From Monodelphis domestica (lineage: Eukaryota; Chordata; Mammalia; Didelphimorphia; Didelphidae): DNA of 64,000 nt. The stretch spans positions 109,663,043 through 109,727,042 of the forward strand of contig NC_077228.1 of NCBI RefSeq assembly GCF_027887165.1. The letters run 5' to 3'. Numbering within the stretch: the first letter of the stretch is position 1; every line of letters begins with the position of its first letter. Under the pieces are notes generated by a model, which had not been told where the DNA came from, ran no database searches, and worked only from the letters and a program-made list of their open reading frames with translations. A program made the translations under genes and the position numbers. Of this stretch, positions 22,913-35,425 are shown piece after piece.

Positions 22913-23591
22913 CTTTGAACTCCATGTTGGCAGCATCATCCAGAAGTTCTTCCTTCATGATGTTGAGAGTCTCTACGATCATATCCTTCATCTCTTCCTG
23001 CTTGCGGTTGGCAATGTTCATCAGTGACTCATACAGCTCATTTTCTTTCTTTCGAGTGTACTCAAGCCGCTTTGGAGTGATCTGTAGGTCCCGCTGCATG
23101 TCAAAGGCCTGGTTGATAAAGATATCCAGGCACCGGCAGTGCACCAGGTTGAGAATTGTGGCTGCATCTACAAGGTGCATCTGTAGCACCTGTTGAGTGA
23201 ATGTGTGCAATTGTCTCAGCTTATCGCTCTGTTCCACCAACATGCTCTGAGCTTTGGCATCCAGGCCAGAGGTCCCACAGTTATAGTGACAGTCACTCAG
23301 GTAATTTAGATCAACTAGCTGTCGGTGAAGTGATGATCTTGCAGTTTCCATTCTTTTCTTGGAGGAAGGGTGGGGGGAAATCAGCTTGGAGCCCAACTTC
23401 GGTACTTTGAAAAAGAATATAGGCAGAGAAAGCCGTTCCCGGATATTTCTCAGTTCTTCCTCATCTACCTCTGAGAGTTCATCATTGTTGATCGCAAAGA
23501 TCACCACAGGCAGGACACCATTCACTAACTCACCTAGAGAATCCACTAGGGGCTGGAACCCACGGCACGGCACAACCACAATGTCCACTTC
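22913..23591 (-). CDS. DSTYK: DSTYK exon 3 (largest exon)
   Basis: The minus strand encodes 226 residues plus one base: it starts [18 protein letters not shown], passes through [12 protein letters not shown] and [17 protein letters not shown], and ends [12 protein letters not shown]. It is 679 bp, phase 0 in and 1 out. The acceptor is CACTTTCCAG and the donor is AAAG|GTAGGT. The second half, from [18 protein letters not shown] onward, is virtually the human sequence and looks helical ([18 protein letters not shown]). The first half is clearly more variable and carries a few extra residues around [10 protein letters not shown]. It is part of the N-terminal regulatory domain. Confidence 0.97.
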
Positions 23592-25835
23592 CTGGAAAGT
23601 GGAAGGAGACTACATCAACACCACTCCTTTTCCTAACTATTGCCAGAATCTAGCTGCCCTGAATGTGTGCTCTTTCAAATTTTCTACTTCTTTTTCCTGG
23701 TAAGAACAGTTTTTAGAAGCCACTTTAGATAACTATTCATTCATACAAAAAGAGTGTAAACCCCAACCAAAAAAGCTAGGATGAAGGGGAGGAGGCCCCA
23801 CTGACCATTTTAGGCTAAAAGAGCATTTAATTTCTACTTTTCCTTCCTGCTTAGAAGCTATCACTATGCCCTTGGCAGTCAAATAAGGAAGAAGGACTGT
23901 GTAAGGGATAGAATGAGGAATAAATTAAGCTGGTAGAAATATTGATAGAATAGTAGACTGCTCACAGCATTCATTATGAATGTAAGACTGGCTTCTCATA
24001 GAAGTTTATAGGTTAACTTCAAACTTCAGTTGCTTCAACCCAAACTCCTTATTTTGACTCTGAGATGAGATGTTCAGCAGAAAGATGAATGAACCTTCTA
24101 CAAGTTTCAAGGACTATCTTGGATAGATCCAGATTCTATTCCTCTTGCTAGCATCTCAAAGCACCTGAAATCACAGATGTTCCTGTCTATTTCATCAGTG
24201 GCTAAAGGCCCCGAGACTCTTTTCCAGTGTCCTTGCCAGGGCAGGTTCCAGCTCTGTAGCATTAACTCGGGAGGTTACTTTATATGCACAGTTACATGTG
24301 ATGTATATACTCATAAATTTTCTAACAGTTTGCAAACATAAATTTTACAGTGTCTAAACTGAACAGAATCTGTTCAAAGCTTCACCTCTAGAAGTTTCAG
24401 ATATCCAGATTTAAAATAAAAGTAGATTTCCAAATGCAAACAACATTCCCTCTCTTTCAGATGAATACTGTGTCTCTTCTTTACTTTACTTTGGCAATAA
24501 ATATTTTTGATAGGAGCTTTTAGAATACACAACCCTATGTGCCCCAACCCTCTATACGACCTTCTATTCCTAAGATTCTGCTTCTTTTCTAGATTGATAA
24601 AGACAGAGAATTGCCAGACTATTCCTTTCACTAATTCATCTTTCTATCTAGCAGATACTTTGGAGTTTTTATGATCTTTCTTGTCCTACACAAGCCCCAA
24701 AGGCCTTCGTCTTCTGGTCACCCCAAAAAGGCTCAAAGTAAATTTATTTCAGTTCTCAAGTTAGTGGCATAGTTTTAATTCAGTTGGCCATCTTGACCAA
24801 GTTCCATTAAGCTGAAATGTGCTCTAGCTATCTCAGTGTTTGTAATCTAAGGCCAAACTGTACAAATCCACCTACTCTTCACCCAAGGCTGTCATGCCAA
24901 GATGAGCCTGGCTAGCCTATCTGCACTATAAAGTAAACTACAACTATTCTGGTTAGAAAAGTAGTTTGGCACCCCCCCCCTTCTGTGTAGTGCAAACCAT
25001 TTTCAACATCTTGAGCCATACATATATCATATCACCTAATTCTCTTCAGTAAAAGAAATTCAAGTGACATTAAGAAGAAGTAAATACATGAATGCCCTTG
25101 GAAGAAACTCTAAAATTAGATAATTTTCCAGGGTAAAGGTGGAGGGAAAGAGAAGAAATGACTTTTTTAAAATAAAAATTCTAAATTAAAAAGGAAAAAG
25201 CAACATTTCTATATTTCTACAGACTTCCCTTGAGATATAAATAGACCATGTGTATATAAATCAGAATCAGAAAATTTATTTTCCAAATAAAGGTTTTTCA
25301 AAGCAAATTAATTGAATGCCCACATGTGTGCAAGCTCATCACAAAATGGGCTCAAGAGAATTTCAAAAAGTACCCCAGGAAACTCCCAGGCTAATGCATT
25401 GGTACAGGTTGAGAGACCTTCCAAAACACATCCTGCACATAACAAAAGGTATAGGAAATAGTTGTGCCATTCAATTCCCTTCTCCCCTTCCTAGTCCTTT
25501 AACTAACTTATTGAAGTTAGTCTATTCTGACCATCATGGATGCCAAAAACCAAGTTTTGCTACTGGCATAGATTTGGCAAGTACAAATTAGATTGGAATG
25601 GCATATGTGATTCTGAAATATTCTCCATGATGGAATGATTCATGCCAATGGCCGTAAACAAAAGGGGAAGCCAGAGCTGTCTCCAGGAGACAGAGAGTGA
25701 AAAATAATAATCAATATAGACTGAAGTGAGCCAGAGAGGTACACGACTGTGTGATGGCCCAGATGAGAAAGAAATGCCTTAAAGCCTTCCTTCACAATTA
25801 ATCTTAACCACTTTCCGAGCAGAATTATGTAGATT

Positions 25836-25894
25836 GAGTCATACACCACCAATTCAGAAGATCCTGACTCATACACCATCAATTCAGAAGATCC
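25836..25894. repeat. 30-bp tandem duplication
   Basis: The 29-base unit (catacaccaccaattcagaa core) occurs twice, at 25836-25864 and 25866-25894, with two mismatches. Confidence 0.85.
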
Positions 25895-26155
25895 CTCTTT
25901 ATCTAAAATTGCTATTTGCACCTCACCCAAAAAAGTGAAACCCAACAAGACTAAGTAAAAGATTTTACTCTTAGCCCTGTCGGGGAAAAGGGATCTTCAG
26001 AATATCGTAAGCTTAACAGTTATTACAAATTTCTGAAACGACTGTTCTTAAGACTCACCCTCTTAATGCCATAGAATTCCCAGGTTATTGAAATTGCCCT
26101 GAAATTATTAATTTTGCTGGCAGGATTGAGAGAATGCTGAAATGAGCTAAGTGCC

Positions 26156-26206
26156 ATTCAGCAAACATCAAAATTCACCTTTTGTGAATTTTGAATTTTG
26201 CTGAAT
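26156..26206. repeat. short hairpin
   Basis: Arms 26156-26178 and 26184-26206 pair over 23 nt with about three mismatches around a 5-nt loop; the ends read attcagcaaa and its near complement. Confidence 0.75.
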
Positions 26207-26854
26207 AAGGGGGAAGAAAAAGGAAATGTGAAATTGGACATTTTTAATAACAAGAAAAAATGGCTATTGTGTGCATATCTTGCTTTTTTAATTTTTTTTT
26301 ACATTTCCTAATCCAAATACCCCAAGAGGATTACTATAGAAAACTCCCAATAGGGGGCTTCCTTTGCCTAATATGCTCCAGAGGATACCAAGATCTATGT
26401 AAGATAACCAGAAGCTGTTACTACAACAGCCAACAAATACCTAGTAACCAGTTTCTCTCTTTGTGATGGAAAAAGTCAATAGAGTAACCCAGAAAGAGGG
26501 ACAGAAGTAAGGCTTGGAAAAGAAGCCAGAATTTCCACCCAAGTACTTGGTATTTTACAAAAAGCAAGAGAGATCATCATAATATAAGCACATGTACACT
26601 TGTAACACCCAAATGCAAAAGTACTGGATGTGCCTCACAAATATCAGGTATTTGAAAGAACTTTTTATTCTGCTCTATCATTAATTAACAGCTGAGTTAA
26701 TAAGCATTTTTTGAAGGCAAGAAGTTATATATTATTTTTTATGCTGGCTGCTTAAAAAGTACCAAACACTCATAATATTAATGTCATTTCTCCATTTCCC
26801 ACCACTGCTAAAAGACCTTTTATGAGTTATAAAGTTCAGGGAATATGAAGGGCT

Positions 26855-27095
26855 AAGCAGCAGAGCAGACTAGACTGGGTGCTAATCTTAGAGGCAGGAA
26901 GACCTGAGTTGGAATCCTGCCTCAGATGCTTCCTAGCTGGGTAACCCTGAAGCAAGTTCCTTAAGCTCTGGGAGGCTAAGGTTCCTCATTTGTAAAGTGG
27001 GGATTATTGTGAAGAGCAAATGAGCTCATATAGTTTGTAAAGCACTTTGCAAACTTTAAAGCCCATGGAAATGTTACCTATTGTTATTATGGTCA
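26855..27095 (+). repeat. CORE-SINE (MIR-related)
   Basis: Blocks gaggcaggaagacctgagtt, cctcatttgtaaagtgggga and gtaaagcactttgcaaactt, ending in tattgttattat. Confidence 0.8.
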
Positions 27096-27374
27096 CTATT
27101 CTCTATCTCCACAGTATTATCAGCTGTTCTGCAGCTGCATCCTAAGGACCAGGAACCTCTCTATCTGCCTTTCAGCTGGGACTTTTCCCTGATATGTTGA
27201 GCTTAATAAATGCTTTGTTCATTCATTCATTATTATAAGAAAAGAAATTTAAAACTGTAAATAAGATTCAAGTTTGAAAAAAAAGGAATATTCCAGAGAA
27301 TGTGGGTTGCTGGACATGGGAATGGATGAGAAATACTGGGGGAAACTACTTCTTATGGCATCTTTAAAGGCAGT

Positions 27375-27480
27375 CTGTGTAAAAGTTGTATTTGGCTCCA
27401 CCATTTACTGGCTGTATAATTTGGACAAGTCACTTAAATTCTATCTGCCTCTATTTCCTTATCTGTAAAAAGAAGATTTT
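27375..27480 (+). repeat. MIR-type SINE fragment
   Basis: The run tactggctgtataatttgga, caagtcacttaaattc, tccttatctgtaaaaa is the MIR core. Confidence 0.6.
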
Positions 27481-27549
27481 AGATAGAAAGATAAACAGGC
27501 AGATATATATATAGAGAGAGTGGATATTATAGTGTATATATATAGATAG

Positions 27550-27551
27550 TG

Positions 27552-27618
<67 letters not shown>
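27550..27618. repeat. (GA)n microsatellite
   Basis: About 34 GA units in an almost unbroken run. Adjacent 27500-27550 is TA/GATA-rich. Confidence 0.95.
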
Positions 27619-27621
<3 letters not shown>

Positions 27622-27934
27622 GCAAGCTTTCAAGGTCAGCAAATTAGAAAAGAAAGTCAAAGAAAAAGCAACACCTTTAACACATAAAAGCCCCACTTCT
27701 GTAGACGAAAAGTACACAAAACTGTAAACCAAGACTCTGGCCACTGACTGCTATTCAGTTGTTCTAGCCCCAAGGTAAAAATGAAGAGAAAGTTGATGTG
27801 GAATAGAATGGTGTGAATCTAGGATTAAGAGAGAAAAAGAATTGTAATAACAGAGATGAGAGGCAGCAAGGGGAGGCAAGATACACAAAAAGGTTTTGGA
27901 ATGGTTTCAAATCTCTTTATATTATCTTTTAAGA

Positions 27935-28035
27935 TGATATAACATTTTATATTATATATATATATTATATATATAACATTAAGATGATATAATATATAAC
28001 ATATTATAAATAATATAAGATGATATAACATAACA
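27935..28035. repeat. AT-rich minisatellite
   Basis: Repeats of a unit like aagatgatataacat mixed with (TA)n. Confidence 0.8.
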
Positions 28036-28672
28036 ATCCATAACATTGAAGACTAAAAAATTCAATCTCTGATTTTGCATATTAGGAAAACTCATTACTT
28101 CCTTCACATGGTATTCTGTTAACCTAACATTTAGCCAAAAATAGCTTTTAGAAGACAGATACAATATTGTAATGAAACCAAAAAACTACTCCTCTCTCAA
28201 ACCTAGAGACCCTCAATTTAATCAGAGAACTTTGACTAAGAAAACCACACTATGCTATATAATATTGCTGTAGAATGTTAAGGGAAGAAGAGAAGAAAGG
28301 AAAGAAATACAAAAACAGAGAAGATAGGTGCCCACTTTCTAAGAACCAATAATTTAGCCTATACTAGAACTTCCCTATCCCTTTTCAATACAGCTCTAGT
28401 TTTTCCCCTTACCTCTTGCTTGATCGTCAATACTTCTTTAAATAAAACTTATTTTTAGAATATTTTTATTTTCTCCTCTCACCTACATAAATTTCTTCCT
28501 TGGTCTTTTTTTCTTTCCTTCTTATCTTAACTCTATACCCTCCTCTTACCCCTATTCCTCCAGCAAAATAAGTTTTTTGCCCTGAGGTAGTGTCTGGAAT
28601 CCCATACTTTCCAAGCTACAGAGGTTCCTAGCAGTTACCTAGTCTGAAATCAATTAAAGAATAATCCATTTT

Positions 28673-28872
28673 GGGGGCAGCTAAGTGGTTCAGTAGACTG
28701 AGAGTCAGGCATAGAGATGGGAGATCCTAAGTTCAAATCTGATCTCAGACACTTTCTAGCTGTATGACCCTGGGCAAGTCACCTAACTCCCATTGCCTAA
28801 CCCTAACTGCTCTTTTGCCTTGGAACCAATACTTAGTATTGATTCTAAGATGGAAGTAAGAGTTTAAAAAGA
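28673..28872 (+). repeat. SINE1-type SINE
   Basis: Begins gggggcagctaagtggttca, ends gattctaagatggaagtaag plus an A-tail. Confidence 0.9.
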
Positions 28873-28879
28873 AGAGGAA

Positions 28880-29145
28880 TCTCTCATAACATCCTTAGAG
28901 AGTGATAGTTTAGTCTATGCCTGAATATATGTGATTGGGTACTCACTATTTCATTTTGGAATAACATTGTAGGAAATGATTCCTTACAATGAGCTTAAAC
29001 TTATTTCCTTGTAATTTTCACCCCATGTTCCTATTCTGCACTATGAAGGCCAAGAAGAGTAAGTTCTTCTTCCATATGCCAGCTCTTTTCATAGAGTATG
29101 CCTTTACACTATAGCCTTCCTCATTCCTAAGTCTAACTCTGCCAT
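28880..29145 (-). repeat. CR1/L3-type LINE fragment
   Basis: The run gtttagtctatgcctgaata, tcactatttcattttggaat, aatgagcttaaacttattt is CR1/L3 text in reverse complement, like the copy at 11985. Confidence 0.5.
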
Positions 29146-29835
29146 CTATTCAGTGAAGTTAAATCTTTAACTAAAGATTACAATATAACCCTCCTGGATT
29201 TATTTTGTTGGCAGTGGCCTTAGAGCTCCAAAATAAGACTAACAGAGAGGCTAATTTCCTAAGAGGGGAAAAAATACAATGACAATGTGTTTATAACTCT
29301 TGCACAAAGTATAACAAATGTTCATTTAAGTAAGATCTTGTAACCCACTGACTGACATTAGTGTGTGAAAAGACTTCTGGGAAATACAAAATTATAATTT
29401 CATTAAAAGATATTAGTGAAGAGAGAAAATTTTATTTCAAACAATCATTTAATTAAAGATAAAAGTATAAATATGAACAGAAATTTAAATTAATTTACTA
29501 AGTGGGGATCTTTCTAATAGTTCTGTTTTGGAATATTAGTCTAGCTTTAAATGGCCTCATATGTTCCACCTTGCACATTAAGCTCATAGCCAAGTCAATG
29601 GTGGTCTGACAAGGTGACAAATGCTTTTGTCCCAAGGAGCCAGGAAGCACTCGGATTAACAGCAAGAGAAGAAAAAGAAAAGTCTCAGTTAATGCAGTAG
29701 CATCAAAATAGCCTATTCCTGAAATGATCATAAGAATCCCAACAGCCTAAAAAGCAATCTAAGTCAGACAAGCAAATATATTCTTCTTTTACACTCTCAT
29801 AATGATAATTCTTCTTTTACACTATCATAATGATA

Positions 29836-30030
29836 ATGCCAACACCATAGCACATTTCTATGGTGCTTCACAGTTATAGCCCTGTGAAGTAGCAGTGCAG
29901 ATCATTACCTTCATTTTACAGATAAGGAAACAAAGGCAGATAGAATTTAAGTAGATTGCTCAAGGTTGTGCCAATAGTACATGGCAGAGTCCAGACTCAA
30001 ACTCAAGCAGTTCTAACTTTAAGTCATACT
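29836..30030 (-). repeat. MIR-type SINE
   Basis: Minus-strand MIR: attttacagataaggaaaca, agattgctcaaggttgtg, agactcaaactcaagcagtt. A 30-bp tandem repeat (ttcttcttttacact) lies just before at 29781-29840. Confidence 0.65.
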
Positions 30031-30239
30031 ATGAGTGGAGAAAAAGAAGTATTCAGGAAATAGAGACCAAGAAAAAATGGTCTCATTCTCTAAATAAGGA
30101 GAAAGGATGAGAAAAGGGGCAAGATGTAGCAGCTAGCAAATAGTGATACCAGTGAGAAGTGCCTTAGTAAAGGATATAATTGGTGAACATGACAGAAACT
30201 AGTCCAAAGTGCTGACCAGCTGCAGTATTATCTAATTCA

Positions 30240-32173
30240 ATTGGTAACAAAGGCTAGCCAAGGTTTCAGATTCTCTTGGCTTAGCAACATCATTCTGGTG
30301 TTGAACTTTCCGTTATTCCCAGTTATCTATCTGCCGAGACAAACACAGGAACTATATGAACACAACTACAAAACACTTTCCACACAATTAAAACTAGATC
30401 TAAACAATTGGAAAAACATTAACTGCTCATGGGTAGGACAAGCTAACATAATAAAAATGATCATCCTACCCAAACTTATTTACTTATTTAGTACCAAACC
30501 CATCGAACTACCAAAAACTTTTTTACTGAATTAGAAAAAAAAAACATAACAAAGTTCATTTGGAAGAACAAAAGATCAAGGATATCCAGGGAAATCATGA
30601 AAAAAAAATGTGAAGGAAGGTGGCCTTGCAGTACCAGGTTTCAAACTATACTATAAAGCAGTGGTCATCAAAACAATATGGTACTGGCTAAGAGACAGAA
30701 AGGAGGGTCAGTAGAATAGACTTGGGATAAATGTCCTCAGCAAGACAGTCTATGATAAACCCAAAGATCCCAGCTTTGGGGACCAAAATCCACTATTTGA
30801 TAAAAACTGCTGGGAAAATTGGAAGACAGTATGGGAGAGATTAAGTTTGGGTCAACATCTCATACCCTACACCAAAATAAACTCAGAATGGGTGAATGAC
30901 TTGAACATAAAGAAGGAAACTAAAAGTAAATTAGGTGAACACAGAATAGTATACATGTCAGATCTTTGGGAAAGGAAAGATTTTTAAACCAAGCAAGTTA
31001 GAAAAAACCACAAAATGTAAAAAAATAATTTTGATTACATCAAATTAAAAAGGTTTTGTACAAACAAAACCAATGCAACCAAAATTAGAAGGGAAGTAAC
31101 AAATTGGGAAACAATCTTCATAACAAAAAACTGACAAAGATCTAATTACTCAAATTTATAAAGAGCTAAATCAGTTGTACAAAAAAGCAAGCCATTCTCC
31201 AATTGATAAATGGGAAAGGGACATGAATAGGCAATTTTCAGTTAAAGAAATCAAAACTATTAATAAGCACATGAAAAAGTGTTCTAAATCTCTTATAATT
31301 AGAGAGATGCAAATCAAAACAACTCCGAGGTATCACCTCACACCTAGCAGATTGGCTAACATGACAGCAAAGGAAAGTAATGAATGCTGGAGGGGATGTG
31401 ACAAAGTCGGGACATTAATGCATTGTTGGTGGAGTTGTGAATTGATCCAACTATTCTAGAGGGCAATTTGGAACTATGCCCAAAGGGTGCTAAAAGACTG
31501 TCTGCCCTTTGACCCAGTCATAGCACTGCTAGGTTTGTACCCCAAAGAGATAATAAGGGAAAAGACTTGTACAGGAATATTCATAGCTGTGCTCTTTGTG
31601 GTGGCAAAAAATTGGAAAATGAGAGGATGCCCTTCAATTGGGGAATGGATGAACAAATTGTGGTATATGTTGGTGATGGAATACTATTGTGCTCAAAGGA
31701 ATAATAAACTGGAAGAATTCCATGTATACTGGAATGACCTCCAGGAACTGATGCAGAGTGAAAGGAGCAGAACCAGGAAAACATTGTACACAGAGACTAA
31801 TACACTGTGGCACAATTGAATGTAATGGATTTCTCCATTAGTGGCAATGCAATGATCCTTAACAACTTGGAGGGATCTATGAGAAAGAACACTATCCACA
31901 TTCAGAGGAAAAACTGTGGGAGTAGAAACACAGAAAAAAAACAACTGCTTGACTACATGGGCCAAGGGGGATATGATTGGGGATATAGACTCTAAATGAA
32001 CATCCTACTGCAAACATCAACAACATGGAAATAGGTTCTGATCAAGGACACAGTGAAATTGCACATGGGCAAGGGGGGGGGTAAGGGAGGGAGGGATATA
32101 ATATGATTCTTGTAACCAAAGAATAATGTTCTAAATTGACTAAATAAAATAAAATTTAATTTAATTAAAAAAA
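30240..32173 (+). mobile_element. L1 LINE, 5'-truncated, ORF2 C-terminal part plus 3' UTR
   Basis: About 1.93 kb of L1. Frames give KLDLNNWKNINCSWVGQANI near the start, then PIDKWERDMNRQFSVKEI, KCSKSLIIREMQIKTTPRYH and CWRGCDKVGTLMHCWWSCEL. These are the reverse-transcriptase-distal and C-terminal zinc-knuckle parts of mammalian L1 ORF2. Several frame breaks separate them, so it is not active. It ends with a G-run 3' UTR and an A-rich tail. It is the longest L1 copy in the window. Confidence 0.92.
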
Positions 32174-32190
32174 GAATTCTCAGTTGACAG

Positions 32191-32523
32191 TTCTGAAAGA
32201 TGTATGATGAGGAATGGTATCCACCTCCAGAGAAAGACTGTTAAGTTGGATAGATGCAGATCAAAGAATACTATCTTTCACATCAGTGCATTTATGGTTT
32301 TATTTTGGGGTTTGAGTTTGGTATGAGTGTGCTCTTACAACAATAGCCAATATGGAAGTGTTTTGCATGATATGGCCCAGATCAAATTCCTTATCATCTC
32401 AAAGTGGGGTAAGGAAAAGGAAAGAGGCAGACAGTTTGGATCTTATAATTTTGGAAAACATATGTTGACAATTATTATTACATGTAATTGGAGAAATAAA
32501 ATATCTTTGAATTAAAAAAAAAG
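32191..32523 (+). mobile_element. second L1 3' end with target duplication
   Basis: The blocks cctccagagaaagactgtta, catcagtgcatttatggttt and aatatggaagtgttttgcat, then an A-tail, match the subfamily of the copy at 10185. It is flanked by imperfect 17-bp repeats (gaattctcagttgacag at 32174-32190 and gaattcccagttaacag at 32524-32540). Confidence 0.8.
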
Positions 32524-33542
32524 GAATTCCCAGTTAACAGAGCAGCTAAGTAGCACAGTTAAACTGTAGATAGGTTTAAAACAAAACACAGTTTAACTGC
32601 ATTTTTTTTGTGTTAGTTGTTTGTTGATTCTTTGATAGGTTTTCTTTTGGTCCAGGCCTGTGATTTCATTAGTGTTGGGAAGTGAAGAAACTTTCTACCA
32701 AGATAAATCAATAATTGTTTTGCAACTATATTTTAGAGCTATTTGGGGCACTTTCATTTCTAAGTTCGGAGTTTCTTTAATAACACATTACTCCTTCTTT
32801 TGTATGCTTATTTGGTTATTCTTCTATGTGTTAAAGATTCCATAAAGTAACTATAGCAAGTTTATGTTAGAATCACATTTCCAGCTGTCTACTAAAGTGT
32901 CACGCAAGTAGTGGGCACTCAGTAAATATGCTGAAATAAATTTAGCTATAACTATTTTTAAAATTTTATCATAAACTTAGTAACTGTCAACAAACATAGT
33001 AAAATACTCAAAATCATTAGATAGCTACAAGTAAACTGTTGAAATTAGCCATGTGAATTAGTCTAGAATAAACCAATTACTGAGAATCCATGAAGACATT
33101 AAAGTGAGGCTTCAGAAGAATGAGCATTGTATGAGAGGATGAGGGTGGAGGGAAGTCTGCTTTGATAATCTGACAGTTCAAAATGAACATCCCATTTCCC
33201 TTTATTCAATATTGGCTTCCTTTAGTCAAATGTTTCCTTGATTTGCCACCCTTTCCAATCAACTGGAGGGGCTGTTTGGAGCCAACTTGTCCTAAATATA
33301 ACTAGAGTCAAACAAATAGCTCTCTGTCACTGCCATGAGAAATGTGCAAGAGGGGTGTTAATTGCCCCAAGCAGAGGGCTGAATCTCAGGGATAAGTCTA
33401 ATTAAGACTGGTGCCTGAACATTGGGTAGAAGATTTAGAAGCCATCTTTCATTGGGGAATAGGATGAAGATGCATGCATATTTGAGGTATTTAGATAGCC
33501 CAATTCAGCCAACTGAACAACAAATAAGGGAATCCAGTTTCA

Positions 33543-33635
33543 GTGTCTTTCACAATTTCTCAAAACAAAGCAGGGTCCAAGGGAGCACTTGGTGAAAAAA
33601 GTTTCACGAGGTGTCCATCAATTGGAAAACAGCGA
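33543..33635 (+). repeat. L1 fragment upstream of a SINE
   Basis: The text gaggtgtccatcaattggaa is the L1 ORF2-end block seen at 44282 and 46129. It appears to continue after the SINE at 33890. Confidence 0.5.
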
Positions 33636-33888
33636 CTAGATGCTATAGTGAATAGAACCCTGGACTTGAAGTCTGGAAGATCTGAATTCATATCTTCCCT
33701 CAGACATTTACTGACCCTGGGCAAATCACTCTCTCAGCCTCAGTTTCCTCATCTGTTAAAAAAGATAACAGAACTCACAGAGATGTTGTGAGGATCAAAT
33801 GCAAAGTGCTATGTAGAGTTTAAAGAACTATACAAATGCTAGCTATTGTTATTATTATTACTATTGTTATTATTGTTATGGGGCATGA
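33636..33888 (+). repeat. CORE-SINE inserted in L1
   Basis: Blocks gaaccctggacttgaagtct, cctcagtttcctcatctgtt and gttgtgaggatcaaatgcaa, with a (TTA)n-like tail to 33880. L1 text lies on both sides. Confidence 0.8.
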
Positions 33889-34158
33889 ACATAATGTCAT
33901 AAGAAATAGGTTCAGAGAAAACTGGAAAAACTTGTATAAACTGACAGTGAACTGGGCAGAACCAGGAAAACAATTTATGATAACAACAACGTAAAGCTAA
34001 ACAACTTTGAATGATTTAAGAATTCTGATCAATGGCCAACCATAGTTCCAGAGGCCTGATAACGAACTATTCAACCCCACTTCCTGAGAGGTAGAGATCC
34101 TGTTGAGACATATATTTCTGGACATGGATGATTTAGAAATGAGTTTTGCTTGACTATG
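33889..34158 (+). mobile_element. L1 3' region, part before the LTR
   Basis: Blocks cagaaccaggaaaacaattt and gacatatatttctggacatg, then ttttgcttgactatg, are an L1 3' end of the subfamily also seen at 9421. It is interrupted by the solo LTR. Confidence 0.7.
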
Positions 34159-34815
34159 TGTCGGGAGCCATCAAAGACCACACTGTTTGACACGGTCACA
34201 TGTGGAAACCGGGGACTGCAAAGCAGGCCCCAGGAAGGATGGAAACACCCACTGAAACCCCCCTAAGTGACTTTCCTTATTAACATCCCCTTATTATTAG
34301 AATTTCTATGATTATTATTCTTACTTATCCCCAGGAAAAATAGATGAGAGCAACATTCTTTCAGGGTTAATACAGATATCCCACTCTGTCCCCCCAGAAT
34401 ATTACCAGGAGATCCCACTTACAAAATTAAACCTAAGGATTCTTATATACCCACTTAGATAGGACCCTCTTTTCTAGGCATAAAAACTTCTGGCAAATCT
34501 GTGACATGTTAATTCTACCCTCTGACCCTGCACTTAGCAACAATGTTTTGTTGACTATCTCCTTAAGTTTCACGTCTATTGTTAGGTTCTATGGAAACAT
34601 GTATGTTGAGAATGAAATTGTGTGCCAAGTAGATGTGTGATCATGAGAGTATAAAATAAATCCAAGCCTCAGCTAAAAGGGAAACAGTTTATCCTGTGAA
34701 ATCTGTGCTGTGGGTTGAATAGAAAGCTGTGTTCCATTCTTCATTATTCACCTGACTGCTCCGCCAAGTCAGAAGGACCCCCAACTTTGGGAAACCGAGG
34801 GCTTGACTCTCAAAA
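34159..34815 (+). mobile_element. solo LTR, ERVK/class II-like endogenous retrovirus fossil
   Basis: The element starts TGTCGGGAGCC, the kind of start seen in class II (ERVK/IAP-like) LTRs, and contains a TATA-like tataaaataaa in its second half (34650-34665). A perfect 6-bp target duplication, actatg, flanks it (34153-34158 and 34816-34821). No internal retroviral region is attached, so it is a solo LTR. The host sequence is an older L1 3' end. A second copy of the same family lies at 40961. Confidence 0.85.
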
Positions 34816-34821
34816 ACTATG

Positions 34822-34895
34822 CATCTTTATTACAACATTTTATTTTTTCTTTTAATGGAGTGGAAGAGAAAATAAATACTCTTTGATGGAAGAAA
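34822..34895 (+). mobile_element. L1 3' region, part after the LTR
   Basis: The text catctttattacaac then a T-rich run continues the L1 3' end that stops at 34158 (compare atgcatatttgttac at 9616). Confidence 0.6.
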
Positions 34896-35214
34896 ATCTG
34901 ACAAACCACATGAAGCAACAGTAACGAGGCACAGAAACAAGTCTGGTGACTGGACTAAGCCTGGAGGGAAAGGAAAAACAGAACCTCGAGTTATATGGGA
35001 AAAAATCTGTTCTTTGGTATCCATCACAGTCAGTCCCTTATCTGTTATATTGATCTGAAAATATACAAAGGATAAGTACATACTATCCAAATGGGCATAG
35101 CAACTCATGGAGAATAAGCAACAGCCAATGGACATCTGTGTCCCCTTCAGAAGCAAGTTGGCCTTGAAGGAGAAATAAAGAGAGCACTGGCAATTCTTCA
35201 GGCATTCAGTTGCA

Positions 35215-35425
35215 CGAAATCTCTATGGCTTCTGCTATAGTGTCCCCTCCCTCCTCAAATATGCCTTGAGGACTCACTTCCTTGCCCCATCATATTCCAC
35301 ACTGTATATTCCTTGTGAAAGTATCTGACTACATGCTCCTTGTGTCAGTTTTCATTTTGCTTCACATCTAACACTTCATAAATGGCACTTCAGAAATGAT
35401 TTGCTGAATTTAGTTGAATTACTAG
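35215..35425 (+). repeat. L2 LINE 3' fragment
   Basis: Blocks cctcctcaaatatgccttga and ctccttgtgtcag then cttcataaatggca resemble L2 3' text. Confidence 0.45.

Larger units (their letters stand above)
23595..26854. other. intron 2, left part: little recognised
   Basis: I see no exon and no confident repeat apart from a short tandem repeat near 25836 and a hairpin at 26156. Short open frames have no recognisable similarity. Confidence 0.5.

Noticed and set aside
22915-23703. Plus-strand open frames across exon 3
   Set aside because: They are shadows of the conserved minus-strand DSTYK exon.
27451-27744. Ser/Leu-rich minus-strand frame
   Set aside because: Translation of the (GA)n microsatellite.
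31175-31819. Possible host genes encoding the CWRGC and GCPSIGEW peptides
   Set aside because: These are L1 ORF2 C-terminal segments, repeated at 39290, 44107 and 45756.
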